A stretch of 64,000 bases of DNA from Microbulbifer variabilis (lineage in GTDB: Bacteria; Pseudomonadota; Gammaproteobacteria; Pseudomonadales; Cellvibrionaceae): contig NZ_CP092418.1 of NCBI RefSeq assembly GCF_023716485.1, forward strand, positions 4,496,501 through 4,560,500, written 5' to 3'. The position numbers were made by a program, and so were the translations under genes. The notes beneath the pieces were generated by a model. The model did no database searches. It was given only the letters and a program-made list of their open reading frames with translations, and had not been told where the DNA came from. This document shows, in pieces, positions 33,885 through 41,356 of the stretch; position 1 is the first letter of the stretch, and each line of letters opens with the position of its first letter.

Positions 33885-35045
33885 TCAAATGCGCACAGTC
33901 CAGAAGAGACGAATAACATTCGCAGAGAAACTATAGGCAGGTTCACTTCCCGGAGTAATAGCCGTACTATCACCATGCACCGTAACATCGAGGAAATCCT
34001 CGTAGTCAAATAGAATATGATCCCAGTAGAAACTGATGTTATTCTTTCGATTGAATAAAGACCAACGCTGCGGTAGCTCATAGGAAACCCCCAAACCAAA
34101 GGCCAAGGTGGTAAAGTTACTCATCTCCTTATCTCGCGCGCGAAAATTAGTGGCGTTCAGATAGGGAAATAAGTCGCTATAAAAATCGGCACTGGTTTGT
34201 TGGTAATAGCGTATCTTACCTTCAAAAATCCATTCATCACGCTCTTTCAGTGGGTGGGTGTAACGGAACTCGACATTATCCGCCGTTATTCCCCAGCTAT
34301 CCGCATAGCGGCGATATTCCCCTTTTAATGATGCACGGTAAGGCAGCCGATATTTAGCCCGGATAGAAACGGCATCACTGTTGCGTGTTCTTGGGTAGAG
34401 TTCAGGCTGGTAACTAAACCCAGTACCAGAAGCTGGGTCCAAGTAGCGTACACTGCGGTAAGGGTTATTGAGAAATCCCTCGTCGGAGACCGTCTCAACG
34501 CCCACTTCAGCAATCAACTTTTGTGAAAGTATCTGGTTCCAACTGAGAGCATAGCGACGATGTTCTGCTTCATCAGCAAAATTTTCATCACCGTTTCGAT
34601 ATACATCATCGCTACCATAGCTAATACGAAGATCAATAGTACTTAGGTCGCCAAAGAATCCCTGGCTGATACCAAAAGCAACTGTTTCTGCTTCATAATC
34701 ATTCTCCGAGCTATTGGTATAACCAACACTAATTGTTGTTTTATCTACCAAGTAGTCTGCACCGAGGGAATATTGATCTCGTTGCTCAGAATATTCACTT
34801 GCGGTTGCCTCCACATCAATAGAGGCCCCAGAAATCATATCCACATAGTAATTAGCAGAAAAGGAAACATTGTTGCCGATATTCTTTCGAATTAACACTG
34901 AAGGGCCATCAATGGTTACCCCTCCACCACTATAGGCATGATACAGATTATCAGCTCGCTCCTCAGGTAACACGGCAGCAAAAGCGTAAGTAGTCAAAAA
35001 TAACCCTACTGTAAAGAAATAACGTAACAACTTAGTTACAACCAC
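33885..35045 (-). CDS. DUF3570 outer-membrane beta-barrel protein
   Basis: A 386-residue exported protein with a signal peptide (about 4-23, ending AFA-AV). EERADNLYHAYSGGGVTIDGPSVLIRKNIG, SANYYVDMISGASIDV and VGYTNSSENDYEA are the DUF3570 hallmarks. The rest is alternating beta strands ending in an aromatic-rich strand (FWTVRI), as in outer-membrane barrels. The open frame runs to 35102, but the GTG at 35045 has GGAGG five bases before it, starts the signal peptide and overlaps the DUF4266 gene by 14 bases. It is last in the six-gene leftward operon. DUF3570, DUF4266 and TlpA commonly travel together, often with ApbE. Confidence 0.87.
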   Translation of the reverse strand: MVVTKLLRYFFTVGLFLTTYAFAAVLPEERADNLYHAYSGGGVTIDGPSVLIRKNIGNNVSFSANYYVDMISGASIDVEATASEYSEQRDQYSLGADYLVDKTTISVGYTNSSENDYEAETVAFGISQGFFGDLSTIDLRISYGSDDVYRNGDENFADEAEHRRYALSWNQILSQKLIAEVGVETVSDEGFLNNPYRSVRYLDPASGTGFSYQPELYPRTRNSDAVSIRAKYRLPYRASLKGEYRRYADSWGITADNVEFRYTHPLKERDEWIFEGKIRYYQQTSADFYSDLFPYLNATNFRARDKEMSNFTTLAFGLGVSYELPQRWSLFNRKNNISFYWDHILFDYEDFLDVTVHGDSTAITPGSEPAYSFSANVIRLFWTVRI

Positions 35046-35250
35046 ATCCGCCTCCACTACCACCTTCGGCTCCCCTGGCCGCTTCGCGGGCTTCATAAAC
35101 ATGGTTCATATAGCTGGCGGCAACTGGATCTCTCTCAAAACCCATAATCGGGTCCGCCAGATATTGACGCTCATAAGGAGCCACCCAGGGCGTTACTGTG
35201 CAGCCACTGAATAGCGATACCGCCAACAGCGGCAACAAGTAGCGCAACAT
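35032..35250 (-). CDS. DUF4266 mini-lipoprotein with Gly/Cys tail
   Basis: A 72-residue lipoprotein. The lipobox is LFSGC (C17), followed by a short conserved body (APYERQYLADPIMGF, SYMNHVYEAREA) and a C-terminal tail GGSGGGCGCN with two Cys separated by Gly. This is the DUF4266 family, of unknown function. The mature form is only about 56 residues. The tail could be a cofactor, metal or disulfide site, or a target of modification. It lies between TlpA (five-base gap) and DUF3570 (14-base overlap), so all three are translated as a unit. A GGGAG site precedes the ATG. Confidence 0.85.
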   Translation of the reverse strand: MLRYLLPLLAVSLFSGCTVTPWVAPYERQYLADPIMGFERDPVAASYMNHVYEAREAARGAEGGSGGGCGCN

Positions 35251-35254
35251 TCAA

Positions 35255-35731
35255 TTACTCCCGGATTAATTCCTTAATGATTTTCTTATAAGCTGCCTCA
35301 TCACCATCGCGATAGCCTTTATGGATATGGCGAACATTGCCATCTCTGTCGATAAAAACAGTACTCGGCATAGCATCAATACCGTACATTTTGCTCACCT
35401 CACTGTTGCTATCGAATAAGATGGGGAAGTCCACCGGTATTTTTCCCAGTAATTTCTCTGCATCAGATCGATGTGCATCTACGTTTACGCCCCAAACCTG
35501 GAATCCAGCAGCGGAATAACGCTCGTGCAACTGATCTAGTAAAGGCATTTCCTGGCGGCATGGCCCACACCAGGAAGCCCAGAAATTTAGCATAATTACT
35601 TCACCGCGCTGCTCCGCCAGGCGCAGGTTCGCGCCTTGGTTAGAAGCCAGCGTAAAATCTTTGGAGGGTTCTGCGGCACTAATACCTATCGACGATATTA
35701 GTAATATAAAAGCAGCAACAAGTCGTAACAT
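35255..35731 (-). CDS. TlpA-family exported thioredoxin
   Basis: A 158-residue periplasmic thiol-disulfide oxidoreductase with a signal peptide (residues 1-20). The active site is W-C55-G-P-C58 in NFWASWCGPCRQEMP, and the cis-Pro is in DAMPSTVFID. TlpA/ResA/CcmG proteins reduce apocytochrome cysteines before haem attachment or serve other periplasmic reductions. In this operon the obvious clients are the CxxCH proteins of both arms and the Cys-tailed DUF4266 lipoprotein. AAGGA precedes the ATG. Confidence 0.92.
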   Translation of the reverse strand: MLRLVAAFILLISSIGISAAEPSKDFTLASNQGANLRLAEQRGEVIMLNFWASWCGPCRQEMPLLDQLHERYSAAGFQVWGVNVDAHRSDAEKLLGKIPVDFPILFDSNSEVSKMYGIDAMPSTVFIDRDGNVRHIHKGYRDGDEAAYKKIIKELIRE

Positions 35732-35766
35732 ATTAAAAATCCTTATTGACTATTTTTTTAAAAAAA

Positions 35767-36420
35767 CTAGAAAAATACAGTAAAACCTAATTGGGTAGAC
35801 AAATTATGAGTGGATTGTGCCTCACCAAATAATTCATGTTCAAATACGTGATCACGTACATCGAAGCGTAATGCCAACCAATCATTGGCCAACAAGCGCA
35901 CTCCAGCACCAAAGTTGTAGGTAAAATGCTCTTCATCTGCAAAAGAGGTATTGCCGGCACCGCTCACCAGATAAAAATCCGTATTGAATGCCCAATCATC
36001 TGAAATGAAGTACTCTCCTTGAAAAATATTCCAACCCAGAGAGAAATTGTAATAGCTAAGTTCCCTTTGCTCATCGGTCAACAGAGGAGCAGCACCACTT
36101 AAACGCTCAAAGCTGGATTCACCCAACTCAGTTTGCGCATAGGTGCCTTCCATAAAGATATCTTCAGTAATATGGTAGGAAACAGAGGTGCCATAGAGGG
36201 CATTAGATCCAAAGTCTTCTACATTGATGACTCCGGCAAAGATGCCCAATTCAATATTTTCACTGTCGATCAGTGCATCACGTACCTCTCGGCGCTCCAA
36301 GTCTGAGACGACAATATCTGCAATAACGTCTTCACCTTGCTGGGCGACACAGGCCTGAGCACTAAACAGCGCGGATAGGGTTGCAGTGCCTACAGATATA
36401 CGTCGAAACCAAGTTTCCAC
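35767..36420 (-). CDS. Outer-membrane beta-barrel protein
   Basis: A 217-residue exported protein (signal about 1-26, ending CVA-QQ). Acidic linker residues (EDVIADIVVSDLERREVRDALI) precede eight or so amphipathic strands ending LSTQLGFTVFF, as in small outer-membrane barrels. The N-terminal DLERREVRDALIDSENIELGIFAG is reminiscent of the myxobacterial-type outer-membrane barrel family (OMP_myx_plus), which includes proteins near gliding genes; this resemblance is from memory. The start is GTG 36420 with AGGAG eight bases upstream, inside the 3' end of the SH3-barrel gene (31-base overlap). Confidence 0.75.
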   Translation of the reverse strand: METWFRRISVGTATLSALFSAQACVAQQGEDVIADIVVSDLERREVRDALIDSENIELGIFAGVINVEDFGSNALYGTSVSYHITEDIFMEGTYAQTELGESSFERLSGAAPLLTDEQRELSYYNFSLGWNIFQGEYFISDDWAFNTDFYLVSGAGNTSFADEEHFTYNFGAGVRLLANDWLALRFDVRDHVFEHELFGEAQSTHNLSTQLGFTVFF

Positions 36421-37280
36421 TCGACTATCTCCTGATTATTTTCCCGCGAGGTGAGCAGGTAGTGGTTTGTGTATTCCGCTTTTATGGCAAAGCGGCGCGA
36501 TAGATACGTTTTTATGCCTATGCCTGCCAGCATTACTGTGTCCTGACGATCTTCCGTAGCAATAATGGTTGCGTTAGGTGATGTGATATTTAGACCAGCA
36601 CCAAGTAGAAAATAGGGGGATAATCGCCAACGCGGGAACGGCTGATGCAGTATTGCCATTTGATAAACCTGGCTATCTGAAAATTCACCAACTGCCTGAG
36701 TAGCACGCAATTCGGTAGCTAAATTAGCGGTAAATTGGTAACCGATTCTTGTCGCCAAGGAATTAGCTCCGGCAAAATCGCCATAGGATAAGCCCAGATA
36801 AAAGAAACCCGCTTGCACATTTCTAAAATCGGGAAGGGAAACCCGCACCAGCTCACCCTCCTCACCATAAATGTTTTGCAAATCCGCAACTCGTACCCAG
36901 CCAGTCTTATTGTGCGCAGTCAATACCTTTACCCAATCGGTGCGGCGTTTAAGCAGCCAAATTTTTTCACCATATTCAGCCACATGAAAAATCGGATAAC
37001 CGCGGCCAGGGCCTCGATACATATTGATAAATGCATTACCAACGGTAACTTGCTCTGCGTCATCCGGTATCTTGCTCACCACATTAATCGCAGTTGGAAT
37101 TACCGCTTCTGATTTTTCCTCTACCGTGAGAAATTCCTCTGAGATATCTCCCGAAGATTCACCGACTTTCAGACTCTCGATCGATTGTGTTTCGCCAACT
37201 TCCTCTGCAAATACAAAGGAAGAAAGGAAGTTGACTCCAAACAGCAGGAAAATAAAAAGATAATTCTTTAAAATAGACAT
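36390..37280 (-). CDS. SH3-domain and outer-membrane barrel fusion protein
   Basis: A 296-residue exported protein (signal about 1-25, FVFA-EE). After an acidic linker comes a bacterial SH3 domain (about 78-140: VTVGNAFINMYRGPGRGYPIFHVAEYGEKIWLLKRRTDWVKV, GWVRVADL). An outer-membrane barrel (about 150-296) follows, ending in WKLGFDVYL. The SH3 part would face the periplasm and could contact peptidoglycan, tying the barrel to the wall. It begins three bases after the stop of the haem lipoprotein and overlaps the next barrel gene, so coupling is tight. Confidence 0.8.
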   Translation of the reverse strand: MSILKNYLFIFLLFGVNFLSSFVFAEEVGETQSIESLKVGESSGDISEEFLTVEEKSEAVIPTAINVVSKIPDDAEQVTVGNAFINMYRGPGRGYPIFHVAEYGEKIWLLKRRTDWVKVLTAHNKTGWVRVADLQNIYGEEGELVRVSLPDFRNVQAGFFYLGLSYGDFAGANSLATRIGYQFTANLATELRATQAVGEFSDSQVYQMAILHQPFPRWRLSPYFLLGAGLNITSPNATIIATEDRQDTVMLAGIGIKTYLSRRFAIKAEYTNHYLLTSRENNQEIVEWKLGFDVYL

Positions 37281-37283
37281 GGA

Positions 37284-39899
37284 TCAGTCAGCCGGTGCCG
37301 CAAAAGGATCGTTATAGTACTGAGCGCCGATATCCAGCCACTCTGCAATTAAACGTAGTTCAGCCGGATTTAAGAGTCCCGTATGCGCACCACCGGTCGA
37401 AAAGATAGGAAAAAAAGCACTTTCTACAGCAGTTTCAGCCATGACAGAAGAAGTAGTTACAACGATCATCACCGGTATAGGATTTCCATTGGCATCGAGA
37501 ATCAAGTTACCATCTTCATCGGTTTCAAATACCGGGTTGCCCTGGTTATCCGTCTCCTGCCTCAGCCGTGGAGTTAAAATTCCACCGACAAGATCCAATA
37601 TCGGGCTATCAACTAGTAGTTCAGCATAGGAGGTAAACCAAGCATCGTTCACAGAAGACGCGCTTGCGGTCAGATCCAGCTGCGCGGCGGGAACTCGTGT
37701 AGCACCAGCGGCATCTACTGGTGAATGACAGGCAGTACAGGTATTATCACTAATTACCGTACCGGCATTATCCACAACTTGACGTGGCAGTTCCCAGATT
37801 GGCTGAATGTGCTGCTCGTAATGAATAACACTGCGGCAACTGCTCCCCCAATTGTCCAGGCAGGCTAATGGAGCGGGGATTTCAGTCAATAAATCAGCGT
37901 AAGCCAGAGAAATATCAGTGTCTTTAACGCGAACTGCTGGATCGGTCCAGACATCAGAAAAGTGTATATCCCCTTTTAATCCAGCTTCTCCAACAATCCG
38001 AGCCAATAACTGCGCCATGGTTTCACCCATTTCCGCCAGTAATGCAGGCTCGGTATTTACAAATGGCGCCGCTGAAGTAGGAGACCCACTCCAGGCAGAT
38101 TCCAGCTCCATATCAACGCGACCATGAGCCACTTCACTCTCACTGGTATGGCAGCCCACACAGCTGCGTACCTCACCGGGTCGTAACTGCAACCAGTTAT
38201 TGTGTTGTTCAAAAACTCTCTTACCCTCGGCATCTATCACTGATATTGCAAAGGGAGTATCGGCAGGTATTTTGACCCGTACCGAACCATCCGGTTGAAT
38301 AGGCGTATAGCCCAGGATTTCACGCATACCCTGACTGCGATTGCGACCAAAAGCCGAACCGTCAAAGTCCAGGGTGTCGTCATCTGGGATCGCTACAGCT
38401 TTTACAATACGGAGAAAACGTGCGGGACGCTCATCGGCAGTAGTCATAGCAGGATCAGCGAGAGTTTCTATTCCCGCTATATCCTCACCATCAAAATCGT
38501 AGACGCTACGGATATCCAAAATACCCACAGATTCCTGCACTAGATCGCCATCTACGTCTATTCCAGGAATTGGGTCGGGAATATAAGCCGGCTCAGTGCG
38601 GGGCTCCAGTGTCACCCCCTCGGAAATCATTTCACCCTCTTCCGCGACGATAATAGGTAGTTGAGTACCTGCCACGTAGTCATAAATCCACAGGCCGTAA
38701 AGAGGATCAGCTAATACCGGTTCCTCTTCTTCCCCTAAGGTTTCTGGGCAGGGTCGTAGCAGTTCCGTCTCTTCCTCCACAATGCGGCATTCACTCCAAG
38801 ATACCAACAACCTGCTGGTACCATCGTAGAAAGGCCAAGCAGTGGAGAATGTGCCATGGGGAGAGAGGGTTCCATCAGTTGTGACCTCAGCAAAGGCGAT
38901 AGAGGCCTGACCAACCAGATCCCCCTCACCGCCGGCTTCACTATAGGCTTCGCTGTAATTGATTCCATCAATAGCCACCAGATCGCCGCCATAACTTACT
39001 CCCGAAGGCGAACGTAGGTTGACCAGTAAACGGCCATCAGGCATTTCACGCGGCCTGGAGAAAGTGGCTAGTGAATTTTCAGTGCCGGTCTCTTGGCTGT
39101 GATAACCATAATGAAAAGATAAGTCACTACCATCCGGTTTAATGGTATATAGGCTTAAGCGGTCTACACCGGCGGCATTATCCCAACGATTAAACAGGAT
39201 ACGTCCATTATTCAGTACTGTGGGATTGAGATCGTGGCTCTGATTGAAAGAGATCTGACGAATATCACTGCCATCCGCCTCCATCACATGTAAAACAAAA
39301 GCGGGCTCATCCTGATCATCTGTCAGGGCAGAAAACTGTGGCTTATTATCATCCAATAACAAAGCGCGGGCACGACGCTGGCGACTAGAGGAAAATACAA
39401 TACGCCCATCAGGCAAAAATGCCGGGGCAACATCCTGCCCTTCCTCCGCAATCAGATCGGACTGTATGACTCTTTTCAGCTCTTTGGTTTCAAGATCATA
39501 TAACCAAATATTCCAGGTAGGCTGTTCATCGTCATCAACATTTTCTAATTCTGGTGCGCGCATGGCAAATACCAAACGCTGTCCATCTGCGGAGGTATTG
39601 AGATCTTTAACATCGTAATCACCGGTAAAAATTTCTGCGGTAATTACTGTCTCTGCAGCACTTGCTGTAGCACGATCTTTCAGAATCAGTTCAGCACCGG
39701 GGAAAAAATCCTGGGGCTGGTATTGGTTATCTTGCTCTAGGGCTCCTTCATCATCCTTATTAAGCTGGCGACGCACGAAGGCAATAGGGTAATCCACCAC
39801 TACAGGATCTTCCGCCTGCTCCCCACTACTAGAGGAACTGCCACCACCACTACAAGCAGCCACCAACAGTAGTAGTGGCACTGCACGCAAAGATTTCAT
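37284..39899 (-). CDS. Two-haem beta-propeller lipoprotein (HzsA-related)
   Basis: An 871-residue lipoprotein: lipobox LLVAAC (C16), Gly/Ser linker, then a TolB/PD40-type beta-propeller (about 60-480; repeats such as FLPDGRIVFSSSRQ and VLNNGRILFNRWD). A C-terminal cytochrome-like half holds two c-haem motifs, CVGCH and CTACH. This matches proteins annotated as HzsA-related after the hydrazine synthase alpha subunit; hydrazine chemistry is not implied. The frame is open to 40028, but the ATG at 39899 starts the lipoprotein signal. It leads the leftward operon and faces the other haem proteins across a 225-bp divergent promoter region. An outer-membrane redox role is inferred. Confidence 0.8.
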   Translation of the reverse strand: MKSLRAVPLLLLVAACSGGGSSSSSGEQAEDPVVVDYPIAFVRRQLNKDDEGALEQDNQYQPQDFFPGAELILKDRATASAAETVITAEIFTGDYDVKDLNTSADGQRLVFAMRAPELENVDDDEQPTWNIWLYDLETKELKRVIQSDLIAEEGQDVAPAFLPDGRIVFSSSRQRRARALLLDDNKPQFSALTDDQDEPAFVLHVMEADGSDIRQISFNQSHDLNPTVLNNGRILFNRWDNAAGVDRLSLYTIKPDGSDLSFHYGYHSQETGTENSLATFSRPREMPDGRLLVNLRSPSGVSYGGDLVAIDGINYSEAYSEAGGEGDLVGQASIAFAEVTTDGTLSPHGTFSTAWPFYDGTSRLLVSWSECRIVEEETELLRPCPETLGEEEEPVLADPLYGLWIYDYVAGTQLPIIVAEEGEMISEGVTLEPRTEPAYIPDPIPGIDVDGDLVQESVGILDIRSVYDFDGEDIAGIETLADPAMTTADERPARFLRIVKAVAIPDDDTLDFDGSAFGRNRSQGMREILGYTPIQPDGSVRVKIPADTPFAISVIDAEGKRVFEQHNNWLQLRPGEVRSCVGCHTSESEVAHGRVDMELESAWSGSPTSAAPFVNTEPALLAEMGETMAQLLARIVGEAGLKGDIHFSDVWTDPAVRVKDTDISLAYADLLTEIPAPLACLDNWGSSCRSVIHYEQHIQPIWELPRQVVDNAGTVISDNTCTACHSPVDAAGATRVPAAQLDLTASASSVNDAWFTSYAELLVDSPILDLVGGILTPRLRQETDNQGNPVFETDEDGNLILDANGNPIPVMIVVTTSSVMAETAVESAFFPIFSTGGAHTGLLNPAELRLIAEWLDIGAQYYNDPFAAPAD

Positions 39900-40124
39900 T
39901 ATTTTTTCTACCCAGCATAGGCACCAGCAACATGCCGGTAATATTTGCAGAAGGCCCTTCATTATTTCTGTGTGCGGTTTTTGCCGCCGAGGGTAATTCT
40001 CGCAAGTTGCGCACAAAAAGTTTGCCAACTGGGACGCAAATATTAAAAGTCATTCTGACAGTCCTGAAATTCGCTTTTAGTATGCCTTGACATACCCCAC
40101 TGACCCCATCGACAAAATAAACCA
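39900..40124. promoter_or_regulatory. Divergent promoter region between the two arms of the haem/motor locus
   Basis: This 225-bp region drives the leftward six-gene operon and the rightward haem operon. Rightward I see TTTGCCAAC at 40021, then CTGACA (40055-40060) and TAGTAT (40078-40083) as a 17-bp-spaced -35/-10 candidate. TTTGC-N10-GCAAA (40021-40040) is an inverted repeat. A second TTGACA lies at 40087. The ATG at 40125 has no obvious ribosome site. Confidence 0.45.
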
Positions 40125-41351
40125 ATGAAAAATAATTCGTCTCGAGCGCGTGTGATCCAGCTCACAGTGGTAGGCGCAATAATCGGGGCCGGCCTTTGGA
40201 GTGCCCCAGCCCTTGCGGCCCCTCAGGATCAGGCTCTGCAAATTCACAGCCGTATCACCGGCACAATTCCCTCTGAAAGTGTATTGCTGGATATGGCCGA
40301 GGACATCGCCAATGGCGATCCTGCCAGTGCTGCTTATACGGCAATGCAACACGATGACTTTTACAATGTGACCCTGAAAAATCTGGCCACACCTTGGACT
40401 AATGAGGAACAGGATGTGTTTGCGCCGTTAAATGATTACAGCGCAACCGTTATCGGTATGGTCCGGGACGATATGGATTTTCGCCAATTACTGTCAGCAA
40501 ATATTCTGTATACCGGAAATGTCTCCGGGCTGCCAAGTTACAGTACCAGCAACAATAATCACTACGAAGCTCTGGAAGCTGGTGGTTATTCCCTGAAAGA
40601 AAATCTCACCAGACAAAGTCAGTCTTCCCTTAATGGGCTTCCGGCCGATGCTACTGCCGGTGTGATTACCAGTCGTGCCGCAGCAAAGGCCTTTTTTAGT
40701 GCTGGCACCAACCGCGCCATGTTCCGTTTTACCATGCTCAACCATATGTGCCGGGATATGGAGCAGGTGCAAGACAGCACACGTTCACCGGATCGAATTC
40801 GCCAGGATGTCAGTCGCAGTCCAGGGGGGGATAGCCGGGTATTTCAAAACAACTGCGTCAGCTGTCACAGCGGTATGGACCCTATGGCCCAAGCCTTCGC
40901 CTATTACGATTATGTCTACGATGCAGACAATGACCCAGAGGGCAACAACGGGGCACTCGACTATAACGGTGCAGGAGATACAGATCCGGAAACCGGCAGT
41001 CGCGTGAAAGCTAAAAACCACATTAATGCGGCAAACTTTCCCCACGGATACCAGCTTCCCGACGATCGCTGGGACAACTATTGGCGTGAGGGCCCCAACC
41101 TACATCTTGGATGGAATAGTGCCCTATCCGGTAGCGGTAATGGGGCAAAGTCTCTCGGTGAGGAGTTGGCCAACAGTCGTGCTTTCGCCAGCTGCCAAGT
41201 CACTAAAGTATTTCGCCAGGTGTGTTTGCGTGATCCTGAAGATGCCAATGATCGTGCACGTATAGAAGCCATCACTAACAACTTCAGCAGCTCCGGTTAC
41301 AAACTGAAGCAGGTATACGCCGATACTGCGGTTTATTGCGCGGGAGATTAA
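40125..41351 (+). CDS. Exported mono-haem c-type cytochrome-like protein
   Basis: A 408-residue exported protein with a long signal peptide (cleavage near ALA-AP). It contains one c-haem motif, CVSCH, in NNCVSCHSGMDPMAQAFAYYDYV, a context that resembles DUF1588/DUF1585-type planctomycete-style cytochrome proteins. FRFTMLNHMCRDMEQV precedes it, and a Cys-rich C-terminus (CQVTKVFRQVC) is present. I do not recognise a named family with certainty. It is the first gene of the rightward arm, and the LamG haem lipoprotein follows after five bases. No good ribosome site precedes the ATG; a leaderless transcript is possible. Confidence 0.72.
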   Translation: MKNNSSRARVIQLTVVGAIIGAGLWSAPALAAPQDQALQIHSRITGTIPSESVLLDMAEDIANGDPASAAYTAMQHDDFYNVTLKNLATPWTNEEQDVFAPLNDYSATVIGMVRDDMDFRQLLSANILYTGNVSGLPSYSTSNNNHYEALEAGGYSLKENLTRQSQSSLNGLPADATAGVITSRAAAKAFFSAGTNRAMFRFTMLNHMCRDMEQVQDSTRSPDRIRQDVSRSPGGDSRVFQNNCVSCHSGMDPMAQAFAYYDYVYDADNDPEGNNGALDYNGAGDTDPETGSRVKAKNHINAANFPHGYQLPDDRWDNYWREGPNLHLGWNSALSGSGNGAKSLGEELANSRAFASCQVTKVFRQVCLRDPEDANDRARIEAITNNFSSSGYKLKQVYADTAVYCAGD

Positions 41352-41356
41352 TAACA

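Noticed and set aside
37284..39899. Hydrazine synthase or anammox metabolism from the HzsA-like propeller protein
   Set aside because: The name reflects fold-level similarity only; no HzsB/C partners or other anammox genes are present.
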